Under the pieces are notes generated by a model. It was not told the DNA's origin. It did not search any database and worked only from the letters and a program-made list of their open reading frames with translations. Of a stretch of DNA of 64,000 nt, positions 19,004 through 33,092 are shown in pieces. Position 1 is the stretch's first letter. Every line of letters begins with the position of its first letter. The stretch is from Patella vulgata (lineage: Eukaryota; Mollusca; Gastropoda; Patellidae), in contig NC_065882.2 of the NCBI RefSeq assembly GCF_932274485.2, positions 64,765,431 to 64,829,430 of the forward strand, written 5' to 3'. The position numbers were made by a program, and so were the translations under genes.

Positions 19004-21555
19004 TTTTATAGACAGTAAAATAATAGAATAACCAATGCTATATTAATATAAAATATGGACAGTAATATAATGGAATATAAACTATATTAATATAGAAGAA
19101 TTGTGTGTGAGTGATAGATTTGTATAATTGTACATGATAAAATAAAATTGTATGTATTGTTCTGGATTTTTTAAATTTTTTACTGTATTTCCAAACAGGC
19201 TCAGAATAACTGAACTAATGAATAAGGGCTTAGGTTTAAATATAAGGAAGAACAGTATATAAACTTGTATTTTTCGGGCAAGATGATTTATACAATACAA
19301 CCTAATACCACTACCAAATAGTACCACATACCCCCCCCCCCCACCCAATACTTATGAAAAACTAACAGAATGGTTTAATTATAATTATACAAAAGAATTG
19401 AGTTAATTCATATGCAAAGATCATAAGGTCTGTCATTGATTCAACTGGCTAGTTTGATTCCCACTGTTGAAGATCCCGACTAGCAAGTTTATTATTGACA
19501 TAAAATTAAATCTTGTGTTAGTCTCGAAATGACCTAGTTTGTGTCGATTGGCCATTTTCTCTCGCTTTCCCTTTTAAAAAGTGCGAACATATTTAGGAAA
19601 ATAGGATTGGAAATAATGCTACTTAACATATTTCAGAGTTTAAAACCTATTCATGTTAAGAAAATGTGCCAAAGTTAATATTACAAATAGAATATTTTAT
19701 CTGACACACAGGAATGATATACTGTTGGCTTGTGTTATGCCGAGATACTGAGATACGTAAAACTTTAGGAGACAATGATTTATATAATTGAATATAAAGT
19801 TGGATAGCTCGGCTTCTTGACTTAAGGATCAAATTACCCGGGAAGCGTTATTTCTTTTAGTAGTCTGCTCGAACAATAGGCTTGGTTGTTAATGTAAATA
19901 TCAATTAGATGTAAAGAATATCCTGATATATGATAGCAAACATCAGGGATTTCTATATGAATATAAATCATTACACTAAGACCAACAACCCTTGCTCAGT
20001 TGACGTCCCTTTGTTCTCTTTCAATCTTGTACTCGGTTAGTTATCTAATAATAATAAAGGAATCGTTTACCGATAAAATTTCATCGATTTCCGAAATTAT
20101 ATTCAGGAATTTTGCCCTTGATAACTTTGAAAAGACTTATGGGTGTTCCCAAGGGTAACTTTGTAGTCACATTGACTTGAAATTGATATACAGCGTCTAT
20201 GATCATGAGATCCGGAATCCTATTGATTTACTGCAATTTCAAATAATCTCTTTCGAAGAAGTTACTATGGTTCCTCTGACACGACCCTCACACAACCAAA
20301 AATACAAATTATAGATTCAAATTTATGGGCTATTTTCCTCGTTTACTTTGATAATTATCGTGGGCGTGGTTATAATTATATGCTTAACTTGAAATTCACA
20401 TCCTTTTGAATTTAAATGATTTTCGATAATTATGTCACTGGTTGTTGACCTTGATAACCTTTTAGTTTCATGTAAATACTCTCGATTAACGAATCTTAAT
20501 GTGACAACATTTGTGGACTGTCGGACGACTCAGCTGATGTGGACGTATGTGTATTTTCCTGGCAACTTATCTTTCTATAGTTCGACAATGTCATGACATT
20601 TAGGTGTTATTTCAGTTGACTGTTACCGATGATTGAATAACAATGAACATGTATTCTATGCGTGATAATTGGACTAATTACACTCTATTATAATCTAAGG
20701 CATTCAATATGTGACTTGATCAGGGTATCAAATAACTATGTTTGTAATTATACATAACCTTACTAATGATTCAAAGGAACTATTTTAATCACGTACGTAA
20801 AATAAAATAAAACCCTATACTCCGTAATTGATGTGACAATAGTTAGTGATAAATCAGGTTTAAATGTAAACATTTCTCACGTCATGAACCGATTTAATAA
20901 TAGGTATTATATAGGTAAAATACATTTTTAGTCAATAAATCGTACGAAAATTGACGCTATGAGGATATCTTGATTTCTTATCAAAACAATTTTTTGCAGT
21001 TTCTTATTAGTGTAATCATTTAAAGTGGCTTCAGAAAATTGCTTCAGTGTATAGGGTTGAAAAATAATTTGGCCAAATTTTATAAGCACTCAAACTTTAA
21101 TTTTTTTTTCATTCGGTTGACTTCCAAAATTGGTTTTTAGGTAGTCTACTTGTAAACAGTTATTAATTTAACATTATTTTGTTTACGTAACCAACTAGAT
21201 GTATAATATTTTGTTACTGGCTTTACGTCCCACCCATGTATGTCGCGAAGCAAGGATATTGATATCGTATTGATCAATAGCATTGATAGCCGTTCAATTA
21301 CCCCGCCGTTTGGAACAATATATAAAGTCTTATTTACATAGAGACCTATATTGGCGTCCGTATAGTTTGAACATTAGATGCAAACACTGGGCACGTTTAA
21401 AAGGCAAACCTGGGATATGCTTTAAGCTAAATCGATTTAGTGAAGATCAAAAGATTATCGGAGATCAGCCACCTATTAAGTTTATTGACATAGTTTACAA
21501 TAAGACTTCTGTTTGTTTAAATGCGATAACATTGATCAATTTTATTAAAGAAAGG
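19004..21555. other. Intergenic region, MRPL13 to Tctex1 gene
   Basis: No coding exon recognised. A fragment related to repeat family 2 ('gatcataaggtctgtcattg') lies at about 19415-19520 and a C11-14 homopolymer near 19330. The rest shows no structure I can name; the 5' UTR and promoter of the Tctex1 gene are probably in its last few hundred bases. Confidence 0.55.
19141..19146 (+). promoter_or_regulatory. Candidate poly(A) signal of MRPL13
   Basis: AATAAA about 138 bp after the stop codon; a GT/T-rich stretch (ttgtatgtattgttctg) follows, as expected of a downstream element. Confidence 0.55.
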
Positions 21556-22047
21556 ATGAGTATGGCTTTAAGGCGCCCCTCCGTTGACGGGGGAACTGGT
21601 GTTAGATTTCGAGAACCATCCGTGGACGCCGGTGCTTCTAGAGGTGCTATAATCATGACTTCAGCTTTTGGCGGTCGACAGACACCATACTTTCGTGTAG
21701 AAAACACATACAGATTGGAACCTGATAAAATATTTTCTGCTTGTCAAGTTCGGAATGTTATCAAACGAGTGTTTGATCAAGAATTGAAGAATGAGACATA
21801 TGAACCATCTAAGTGTAATTTATTGTCCTCGCAATTATCTGATGCGATCAAAAAAGGTGTGAAAGATCTTGGATATTCCCGGTATAAAATTGTGGCAATG
21901 GTGGTCCTTGGGCAGCCTAAAATGTCAGCTATATCTTTTACCAGTAGGTGTATCTGGAATGCTAAAGTCGACACATTTTCTGAATATGTACATAATGGTG
22001 ATGATATATATGCTGTTGGTCTTGTGTATGGCATCTACTGTGAATAG
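21556..22047 (+). CDS. Tctex1-type dynein light chain (DYNLT4/5-like)
   Basis: Predicted 163-aa light chain of the Tctex1 family, which binds dynein intermediate chains and cargo in cytoplasmic or ciliary dynein. Residues about 55-163 form the domain: FRVENTYRLEPDKIF at its start, then CQVRNVIKRVF, YEPSKCN, the SDAIKKGVKDLGYSRYKIV helix-strand, VVLGQ, SRCIWNAKVDTFSEY and a C-terminal VGLVYGIYCE. The domain ending a few residues after 'YGIY' is typical of family members with an N-terminal extension such as TCTEX1D1/DYNLT5. The N-terminal part repeats the motif RRPSVDGG...REPSVDAG (likely phosphorylatable). The ATG at 21556 is the only in-frame ATG; the frame is open upstream to 21283 without another ATG, so an upstream exon spliced into it cannot be excluded. 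No intron in the domain, so a retrocopy is also possible, though the frame is intact. Confidence 0.85.
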   Translation: MSMALRRPSVDGGTGVRFREPSVDAGASRGAIIMTSAFGGRQTPYFRVENTYRLEPDKIFSACQVRNVIKRVFDQELKNETYEPSKCNLLSSQLSDAIKKGVKDLGYSRYKIVAMVVLGQPKMSAISFTSRCIWNAKVDTFSEYVHNGDDIYAVGLVYGIYCE

Positions 22048-25000
22048 AAGATGTTTGGAGTAAAGACCTGCCCTTGTCCATCGTCAATCTATATTAGAAA
22101 CTCTCTTCAAACTGTTATATTTATATTGTCTACGATATCACCCATGGTGGAAGTGGACGTAAAACTCTAGGAACGAACTGTTATATGAAATTTCAAAATT
22201 TGCCAATAACTTATTTAGTTACACGCAACAGTATTTGGGAAAAAGAAATGACAATTATTTCGTGTAAGTAGTAGTATCGTGTTGTATCATTTAGTTACTG
22301 TATTTGTAGAGCAGACAATAATATCTTGACAAACTTTTGATTTTTCCTTAAGATTGTAAAGAAAACATTATTCAACCAATCTTAATTAGTAGTCACCTAT
22401 CTTGAAAAAAAATATCTGGATTATGGAATGGAATTAATAACATCGTTATGTTTTTTTAAATGAATTGTGTAATGATTCCCATTGGAATGAACCGGACTCT
22501 ACTCAATTAATATCAAATAGTACGTTTCTTTTAACTTACAAAGTTTGTTTCTTATCACAATTCGCTTTCTGTGTCAGAGACTATTTTTTTTAAAAAAAGA
22601 AGAAATATTAATATGCTTTACCCCCTGTATTTATATTTTCAATTTATATATAAAAATTAGAACCGGTATTGATCAAATTGAAAATATTAGTGTGTGTATA
22701 TAGGGTATCTGTCATCTTTATAGTTATCTAACAATATCAAGACAAGTCGATTCAGAAACAAAATTCAATTACTTGTAGGTCGACATAAAATCAATATGGA
22801 CATAAAACGTGCATAGAATTGGTATTGTGTAGCGCTTCAGTTAAAATCAGTCTGCTTCACTTTAATTCTTTGGTCAGACACACGAAAAAGAACCGCCATC
22901 ATTGTTTCCTACGTCTGTGTATAAATAAAGCTCACAAATAATGTTACACAAATAAAGGAGTTTTAAAAAGGGAAGCACGGGAGTACCGTGTGAATTGTTA
23001 AATTAAATAATATATTGCATATCAATTCATAAAACGAAATAATATCAAATTGAAAGGACTACCAATAATATAATTTTTTTTTTTAATAAACAGTATTCCA
23101 TTCACAGAAAAGGATTGAGAGTCAAGCTAGATATTACCTTTCTTCTTCGACAATATAATTTTAATTTTAGGTTTTCTGGTGGCAAATAAATTTAAATGTT
23201 TATTTTTATTAGATATAGACCCCTATACATATTCAAGCAACAAATTAAGTTTGGCCGCTTTGGCAATCATTCTTTACTGACTTCATTCCCCGCGATGACA
23301 GCAAACAATCAGAAAGTATGAATATGGTACGAACGATATTATAGTATTCCGAATGAACACATTTTTTTGGAAGACGGATTAGTCGACTATTCGTTGGATT
23401 GAAGATTATAGTGTCCAACTAGAAAATGTATTATTGAAAGACAAACTTGGAATTGTCACAAAAATTCAACAACGTGTACCGTGTATTACATTTACAAGAT
23501 TTTAAAACACCTGCTTGGACAAAAGATAGTTGAGACCTCAATCATCCACCCTATCCCCGTTTACCATCTCGCGAAAACGTTAAAACAATATATTATTTTC
23601 AATTTTTTTTTATCATTTAATCAATCGTTAGATTTCAGAATCTTACTATTGGTCATGTTTTGGTCGAGTGAATACAAATATTTTTTAGTTTGATCTTTGG
23701 GGTATGTTCTATGCCCGGAATAACTGTTCGTACGACCTCTGACGCGACCTTTTACTACAACTGGTCAGATCTTCATGTAGCTAGGCCATCGAAAGTATAT
23801 AAAAAAAAAATTAATAAAAAAAATGAAAAGAAATATAGATCTGTATTTTAATCAGATTGGTGAACAAGGTGTATGTTAAATACTGGATATCAGAACCTAT
23901 TAAAACAACAAAAGTATTGGGCAAAATGCCCGGGGTAATTCTGCGAATGATGACCGGTAATGCCTCTGTTGTGGCAAAATTTTCCCTTGTTCAGATACAT
24001 TATTACTGGAAATGATTTAACACCCTTCACCCACAAAAGCACGCCCGCATTGTAGCCTACCTTAAAAGACCTTCAAGGGTCGTTTTTGTATGTTGATTAT
24101 GTTTGCTATTGTAAATCATTTTACCACAGTATATTTTGATATAATGTGCTGCCTTCCTTCAAGTAATTAATGCTAATCAATATGCAATGGATGCTTGGTA
24201 ATAAAATTTCACAGATTGTGAATCATTATTGGCTAGAAGAAACAACATGAAGTTTAAGCCAATCCATTTTAGAATTATCACATTATGACAAAATGCACTG
24301 AATACAATGTACCCTGATTCACGATCTTGAGTAGATATAAGAAATACCAAACACAAATCCATTTTCTTTTTTCATAATCATTTTTGGGGGGTTTTCCTCA
24401 TTATTACTTCAATATTTCTATAACAATTTTACAAAGAAGGTTTATGACAAAATTATACACATCCCTATGTAATAGAAAACAATAAAATTTGTGGATATTC
24501 TAAACCAATTAAATGAAAATAATATAACAAAAAACAAGCTAAAAGATATCTAAATCTCAATTAAAATATCATTCTTGGAATAGTCATAAACAGCTCTACA
24601 CAACTAAGCTTTAATTCATAAAATAACTGTCTATATAATCATATGGATATAATGTCTATCTGTTACTAATCCAATTACATACCTCATTATTTCTGTCTTG
24701 CAGGTATCCATGTAAATGATTCAATCAAAAATGTTTTTGTTCCTTAATTAATATCAATGGCCCCTGGATTAGTATTCTGCATGGATGTTCTGATGATTTG
24801 CAGTGGACAACCCTCTGATTACAGATCAGAATAAATGATGGTAGAATCTATATGACATTATTTTAAAGTGAGACTAGCACAGACCCTTAATTACGGTCTT
24901 TAGAATTTAATAGCAAATATATCCACACAAATTTTCATTTTCACAAAAAAGTCTTGATATAAAGAATTCAGAGCACACATAAAATAAACACATTAAGATT

Positions 25001-27489
25001 TGCAACTTACTAAATAGAAGAATTTACATACTACCCGATTTCATACAAAAACAATGCTGTGTTTACAAAATATTCACTTATCTTTAGACATATAAATGAG
25101 CTCTGTTAAAACTTGATTTACAATCTTCACATATAGAGTTTATAAGCTTATGAATACTCTGTATTTTAAAATATATATACATAGTTATAAATGATCATGA
25201 AATATAAGTTTAACAAAACACACTAAGAACAAAAAGCAATGGATGTCATAACAATTGATGATAAAAGAAAAAAAAGTTTTTTTGTTTACAAATATATACA
25301 GATCATTTGATAATTCCAAGTAAGAATAATAATCACATGATTAATTTGTATCAACCTTTAGGTTTACTCCCCACTTGCAATTTTGTGAAATTAGTGATTC
25401 AAATTTGAGTCAATCATATCACTTCTTTCTAGAATTTTATTCATAAACAATAAAAATGTTAAGTCAATGTATATTGAATATGACATGAATATTAAAGGTG
25501 GGAACATGAATACATGCATATATATATATATATACACAATGATAAATGATCCTATGAAAATCGGGTCAAACCAACACCTGCGTACACATGAATGAACATC
25601 TTTAGCTAGCAGGCTAAGGCAAGGTTTACATTAGATTATACTCTGTATTCTAAAGCCATGTTCAAATAATACCCTGTATTCTAAAGACTAGTTCAGATGA
25701 GATTCTGTAGTCTGAAGCCTAGTTTAGAAGATACTCTGTACTGTAATGACATGTTCTGATAATACCTGTAGTCTAAAGCAGATGATAAAACACCAGCTTA
25801 AAGCCTTGTTCAGACAATAAACTCTAGTGGGGATGATAAACTCCAGCCTAAAGCCTATATTTTTGTCCTGTATGTCTTTCAAGTCATGATTCCTTCCTGG
25901 AATTTTCTTAAAAACTAACCATGACATTACAATAAAAACTAAAACACATGTAGTATGTAAAGACATTTGTTGAAAAAGACCAGGGGTGGATACATTTTTG
26001 ACTGTTGAAAGTCAGAAAGCCTTTTTGAACTTTTGTCAATGGGTTTTACTACAGATAACACCTCAGAAAATCTGACTTGTGTTTATATGCAAAACTGTCT
26101 GGTGAGGTGTCTGTTGCGTAGCTATGATTTCTCTCCGATGTGTAAAAACATCTAGTATTTCCAACAAAGTATAAACAAAGTATAAAGTATTCAGTGGCGG
26201 CGCCAGGGGTCTGCCTTCTGTTTGCCCCCCCCCCCCCAATAATTTTAGAAAATAAAAAAAAGTATTTGTGATACGTATCAATAACTTCTACGGTGAATAA
26301 ATCCCACATCCCCACTCAGTCATAAACTTGCATGTTGTAGAGCATTTCCGACAGTCTATTTTTCAAAATTTTCTTGGCGAGGTCCCCAATAGACTCGCTA
26401 CTTTGGCGCTCACAAGGGGAATTTGTTGAGGTTCACAAGTCCGTTCGTTTGACATTTTGTTCTCTAGTCGGATAAATTGGTAATCAGGCGATGAACGGTA
26501 TCTGGGCAGATCTATTTATCTCGACGATCGGTGCCTGACAGAATACTGTAAGACAGCATTTCCGGCAGTCTATTTTTCAAAATTTTCTGGGGGAGGACTC
26601 CCTACTTTGACGCTCGTGAGTGGGCTTCGTCGTGATTCGCAAGTCTGTTCGTTTGACACTTTACCTCATCGATCAGTGCCTGAAATACTTCCAGGCTGCA
26701 TTTCCGGCAACCTGTTTTTCAAAATTTACCCCTAGTTGAAGCTCGTGCCTTTGTTTGCCCCCTTAACCTTGGACTTTGCCCCAGCTTTGCCCCTCCAATC
26801 ACCGACTGCTGGCGCCGCCACTGGAAGTATTGCTTTGTTTTAGTAATTTTTTTCTTTAAAATTAATACTATGGTGTATACCAACTTCAAAACTAAATAAC
26901 TGGACCAATTTCAATTTTAAAGCTCTTATAATACATAATTTAACTGATGCATAGTAGTATTTTAATTTTTTGTCTCATTTGGTCAGGGCAAGTTACATAT
27001 GATAAAGCACCCCACATTTCAATTTTAAGTAGTGTGTAGGCCTGTATAATAGTGAAAATTTGATGTGATTTGTGAGATGTTTTAAGAGAATGAACTAATA
27101 TGTAACAGATTATATAGAGCATGAAAATGATAGAAACCAGTATCACTTACTAGGTATATCAATATATAGTAAATAACTAGGATATACACATTTAGACAAT
27201 GTAATGATATAGAAATATGATATATACATGTAAATAAGTACCACTAATAACTATGTAACACGACTCTAAAGACACATATAAAAACTATCATGATAAAATA
27301 AGATCCCATGATTGTATACAACAAATACTTTATCATCTTATAAATTTTTAAAAATAAAACTTCAAGGAATCTGTAAAAAATAATAAAGATATATTGATAT
27401 TACACATGAAAACATTTTATTAATTACTGCAAAAATTAATATTCAATTGTTCAGTTAGGCAGGACATTTAGATTTGTTATATATTATAC
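22048..27489. other. Long non-coding stretch between Tctex1 gene and TUT4/7
   Basis: AT-rich with no recognisable exon on either strand. Possible poly(A) signal for the Tctex1 gene at 22924. Contains a fragment of the Mutator-like MITE family at about 23730-23872, a (TA)n run near 25518 and the hAT-type element at 26192. The convergent ends of the Tctex1 and TUT genes mean both 3' UTRs should lie here. Confidence 0.5.
26192..26823. mobile_element. Non-autonomous hAT-type element
   Basis: Perfect 15-bp terminal inverted repeats CAGTGGCGGCGCCAG, flanked by 8-bp near-identical duplications (aaagtatt / gaagtatt). An 8-bp duplication and a CAGTGGCG-type end fit hAT transposons. The interior contains about three diverged direct repeats of a 200-bp unit ('gcatttccgacagtctattt' at 26343, again near 26558 and 26698) and no transposase. 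Confidence 0.87.
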
Positions 27490-27780
27490 AGATGAAATGA
27501 AATGGGGTTTAACATCCTACTTTTCTGCTCCATATGGGCTAATGAAGACAGACACACACCATACAGTGTACTACTATGTGCACGCAAATGTTCACATTGA
27601 ACTGATTTTTTGTCCCATCCGAACGACCAGATGCTGTTCCTTACAAGGCCCTCCATTATATACAATTGACAAGAGGAAACCACACTGGAAAATCCTGAGG
27701 AACTTTCACGTCCCCCACAGGGATATAACCCTGGACCTCCAGGTAAGAGAGCCATTGCCCTGCCACGAGCCACCCTAGCT
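27490..27780 (-). repeat. SINE family 1, copy E
   Basis: Inverted full-length-like copy just past the TUT4/7 stop codon: tail 'ggggtttaacatcctac' at the left and tRNA-like head near 27780 at the right. It is in the same orientation as TUT4/7 and may be transcribed in its 3' UTR or last intron. Confidence 0.8.
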
Positions 27781-27884
27781 CCACCATACAGACATCATAT
27801 TCATATCTATTATGTACATGATTCACCTGATCCATTCCCCCAATATATAAAATGTAAAATAAAACTGTAACTCACCTCAACAAT

Positions 27885-30800
27885 TCACTGTGGTCTACCT
27901 TGTGTGTTCCTTACACTTTGATTTACATAATAATCTACAATGATAAAACAATTTTAGGTATAATAATGGAAGATATATCTAATTTTGATGTTAAAATTTA
28001 ACTTAATTTCAAGGTGGGTAGATAGGTAAAGCTTTAACCATGTGGTTGTGTATTACTATGAGGATCGGTGCAGAATCCTTACATTCAATGTTTGAAAGTC
28101 TTCCATCTCAATTACACATTACCTATATCATTCTGAGACTAAAATGAAATTATGGATACAAGTCTAACATTTTGCCCCAAAACAGCTTTTTTACCTAGTT
28201 TTCTATGCCATGAATACATTACTGTTTGTCACTAGATGGTTCTTGGTTTCGCTGGTCTTGAGAGTTCCATTCTAGTGTATGATGATGGTAGTGAAGGTAT
28301 TTGAATCCATTGTCACTTGCATTCTTTGATTAAAATTTGGGTTTGTTCTTTCCCACATTTCCTGGTTAAGATGAGATCAGACCATTCTATGAGAAGTTCC
28401 TCAAGTTTGATTTTTTAGATAAATGTTGATTCTTCACACTGGTTGTATGGTAACTGACGCACAGGCTTTAGAAATCCTGTAACATTCTTCCCATTATCCC
28501 TAGTTTTATCAGACAGGTAAGAGAATTTATTCTACAATGCATCCATCAATGTTGATCAGATCATCTAATTTGGCCTTCACCCGCAGAATCTAATTACAGA
28601 CTCTTTGTCTTTATCATCATTTGTTGACGAGTGTACACTAAAGTCCAACATCATCTGCATCAATCCTCAAGGAGCTGTTGTTGTTTTTACATCCCAGATC
28701 ACTGAAATGGACTCTAACGTACTACTTTTCTGTATCAACTGGGATAATGAAGAAGGACATAACTATGCAGCTATGAGGGAAATTTTGCCAAACACCAAGG
28801 GTACTTTTACTAAGCCTATGGTATCTATATTATAGCTCACGTGGCAGGTTCTTTCTTTATATATTTTCTGGATATGGTTGACAATCTTAATGGGAATAGT
28901 ATAATATTGCAGTACTAAGTCTGTTTGGAATCAACAAAGTTTACATAAAGTGGTGACTGCCATTTTAGGGACTGGTCGATGACTAGCCACTAAACAGTTT
29001 TGACAGTTGGTAAGGTCTCCCTCCCTTCTTTGGTAATTTTAAACAGTAGCCCATCTTTCACTCTTGTAGTTCCATACATCTTTTTAGAGCCTCAATTGGT
29101 AGATTGATATTAAGAGATGTTATGGTGGTGTGGCTTTAATAAGTTACTGAAACGATCCCTCCATCTGTAGTGCTATTTCTCTGATTTGGTAAGGATTTTT
29201 CCATCCTTGTTACGTCTCAGTTGTACATTCCATCTGAAAGTCAGGATTTGAATTATCCTGAAGTTTCTTCTTGGCCTATACAGGGATTCAAAAGTTTGAA
29301 ACCTAGAACATCAGTCACTAAAATATTTCTTTATTCAATAATCATATCACTTACTTTTATGTCGAGGAGGTGTGTTATTTCTAATATTAAAATTTTGGCT
29401 GCCATTTGGTCCTTGATGATGAGGCATGGGCTGAAAATATAAAATAATCTTAAAAGCAATCTGAACATAATGGTAATATTAGGTCAATGTAAATAAGGCT
29501 AGTTTATTAATTAAAACAGTTTATAAAAGATTGTGTACTACATGTGTACATGTATAAGATCACATTATTTGTATTCACCATTCTATAACTGTGTTTTATT
29601 TAACTCTAGTTCTAACAAGGACATTATTCACATGAAATAGATGAATAACATTTATTATATTAAAGTTGTATTGATGTAACTATCACATTATGCTACAATA
29701 CATTGAAATAGACATCAAAAATAAGAAGAAAATATTTTTATTTCTAAAAATTCAAAACGTTTTGAAATTCATGATAATGGTCTATAAATAGTTGTCATTG
29801 AGGTTTCTACTAGCGCTGTTCAATTAAGTTTATATTTACAGCTAGGAGTTCAACAGAAATAAGGTACTCTCAAGGGAACCAAATTATTAAACAGTAACAG
29901 TAAGAGGTAAAGATAATGTAGCAACTGTATTTAAAAGCCAAATAATTTGTATAGGCATTTCTGTGACTAGACTCTACAAAATGAGGGAAAGCAAAGTATG
30001 ACAATGAAACGTTAATATGACATGAAAATTAAAGACTTGGATCATGGATTACATATCATCTAACATTTTTACAAAATAAGAGAGCCTAATTAAAAATACA
30101 TTAGTTAAGAGTTTAATAAAGAGTTGGCCATTCTTACTATAATAATTCAAAAATAGATGATTAAAAGGGAAAATATTGAAAATTTCAGTCAAATGACTTT
30201 ATTCTGAACAGAGTTGTCACTCTTGGAAGGTTGGACTAGAAATAGGCATCAACTGTGTCCGCACCGTCTACAAGAATTGCGGATCGTTTGGTTGACAGAC
30301 AATAACTCGACCTTCATATTCTCGATTATCAAGTAACATTCTCAATGGCTATGGTAGCCTCGCTTGGCAGGCCTTTCATCACCAGTTTCCGGTAGTTACA
30401 TCAGTGAATAAAGGTAAACGTTAGCTTGGATGGCCATTTCTTGATTTAATTTTAAATGGAAGACTGTTTACATTCAAGCTGTATCCAAGCCATCTGATGG
30501 TCAACAGAGTTGATTTTGAGCTTGTCATGTAAATAAAGGTCTAATTAAAAATCTCTATAACATCTGAAGCCTAAATGAAGACTTGCAATAGGCAGATTTA
30601 GCTCTTGCATAATGTATGTTTAAATTTCCTGGTACATGTGAAATGTGAATGCATACATTAGTCTGGATGGTTTAACATACCACATACAATAAGCTGTTAG
30701 GACTGGCAAAAGCAAAAATATTCAACAAATTAAAAAATATTGAAGCAAATTCAGAAAACAAATGATGATAATAAAATGAAAACCTGCAAGTACATAATAT

Positions 30801-33055
30801 GGGGTTGTTGTAACATCTTAATAACCACCTACAATAAATATACAACACCTGACCAAATACATTCTTTTAGGGTTGGGCAATATTGCAAACAAACAAAAAT
30901 ACTGCAATAATAACATATCACAATACAGGCATGTATCACTGATATATTTTAAAGTAGTAAAACTAATCAAACTGTGCAATCATTGTGCTTCAAACTTAAG
31001 GTAGAAAGCCATTGGCATTTCTTTGATTGGCTATCTTAGGTTTTACCCTAAACCCATCCATGTCACAGTTTTAATTGGAGCCTATTGTCATTATTGTATC
31101 ATAGTGTGTACGCACATGTGTGAAAGGGGTAAATGATCGCTTGATTAAATTGAATTTAGTGACTTGGCAATATTGTAATGTACGAGGGAGTAGGCTAGTG
31201 TCATAGACTTTTTGCTTTCAGTCCAGTACTTTCTCGTAAATAAAATTGGCTTAGATCACTATTGATTAACAAAACGAAATGTTGGATGGCTATAATGTTG
31301 AAAATACTTGTTTAAAACAATGTTTCATTGATTGATCTATTTACTATAAATCTTGATGATAAATAGTTATTTTATAATCATAATAGCAATTTATCACAAT
31401 AATAACAGTATTTGGGGTATTTCAATATTTTTGAAACTGTTAGATATTACTAACAATATTGATTTTCATATGATATATCAGCATATAGCCCAACCCTACA
31501 TTGTTTGCATGCAGAATTCATATACACCTATGACAGATGCTGACAAATTAACATGCTAACAAACAAGTCAATGAAAATATAAATTTGCAAAGCACTGAAT
31601 GGAACAGAATGGTGTTGTTAAAACCTTATCAACAAAACAAATATGTACATATTGTTATATACTTGATCGATTTCTTGGATACTAACAGAGCTATTATATT
31701 TAATTATTTAACAAAATCTGTTGCAATGTTATATTATAATCTGTGACCCACAGACTAATATTTCTAAATTTTCTCATGTGATACAATACTGGGTAAATTT
31801 GCTAGGAATATAGCAATCTAAATTAAAAAAATTAAGATATTACAAGACACTTTTACAAAAGTTGTTCATTTTGAATTTTATTGGTTGATAAAATTAAATG
31901 ATTCAAGCAAGCACACCAAAGCAGACAAAATAGTTCTGATACCTGATTTGGTTGAACTGGTTGTGAGGTGGCACTTGTCGACTGATATCCATATGTCATG
32001 GTAGGAAATGAAGGCCTTGATAAACTATAGGGTATATTAGCTTGCGGTGACGATTGTGTAAATTGTTGGGGAGTTGTATTTGACGGAAGAAAAACGCGAC
32101 AACCACCAGAAGTAGTGACATAAGTTCCTGTTGGTGTTACAGATTGTTGGTTAGACAGAGGGTTGTTATTGACCGTATTAGTACTGTTATTAGGTATATG
32201 GTGCTGCTCTGGACTTGAGTTTGAAACCTAAGAGAATATTTATAATATTAAGTTATCAATGTTAGCCCATGTTGATATTTTTTCACTTAATACAAGTCTA
32301 AAGCTTAAACCAGCATTATGTAAGATTTAGATAAAGAGCTTGTCTTCCTTGCTATAATAGTTCAAAAATAGAAAGTTACTTTATTATGAACGAGGTTTTG
32401 AGTGTTTGCAGATGTTTATTATCTTACCAATGGTACTTGACAATCAAGACTAAGTCTCAATTATCCATTCAAACATTAAATCTCACGGGTGTTCTAATCC
32501 ATTTAAATCTTGACCATCTGATGTTCTAGAGAGTTAATGATAGACTTGTCATGTGAATAAATGCCTAAAGCCAAAATAAAAACCTGCAATAGGTCAATTT
32601 AGCTCTTACATGATGCATCTATAAAGATTCTCACAACCTCACTTTAACTTTTTTCCAAAACGTCTGTGCAAGCTTTTAGAAATTCTATTCAAATTCACTA
32701 TCAATTTCATCATTATTTCAATGGTAGTAAATATATACAACAGGAGTCATTAGCCATGTGTAAAAGAACTACAAAATTCCAGATCCTTTGAAAATTGGCC
32801 AGATTTTTAGCTCAATAATCCAACCTGTGTTAGATTGTGAGACAGAAATGGGGTTTAACGTCCACTCGACACAAATCAGGTTATTCTGGGATTAACATAT
32901 GGTGCAATTCAATTTCAATAATTCACTTTCGCATAGGGATCTTTAGTAGTGGAAGGAAACTGGAGTATGGTTGGACAGGTGACCCTTCTACTTGTCATGT
33001 ACAAGCTGGAAATTGAAACCAAGCCACTTGACTCAATGACAACAGACATTATGAT

Positions 33056-33092
<37 letters not shown>

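Noticed and set aside
28605-28835. A 76-codon plus-strand frame
   Set aside because: Antisense to the decayed LINE fragment and not recognisable as protein.
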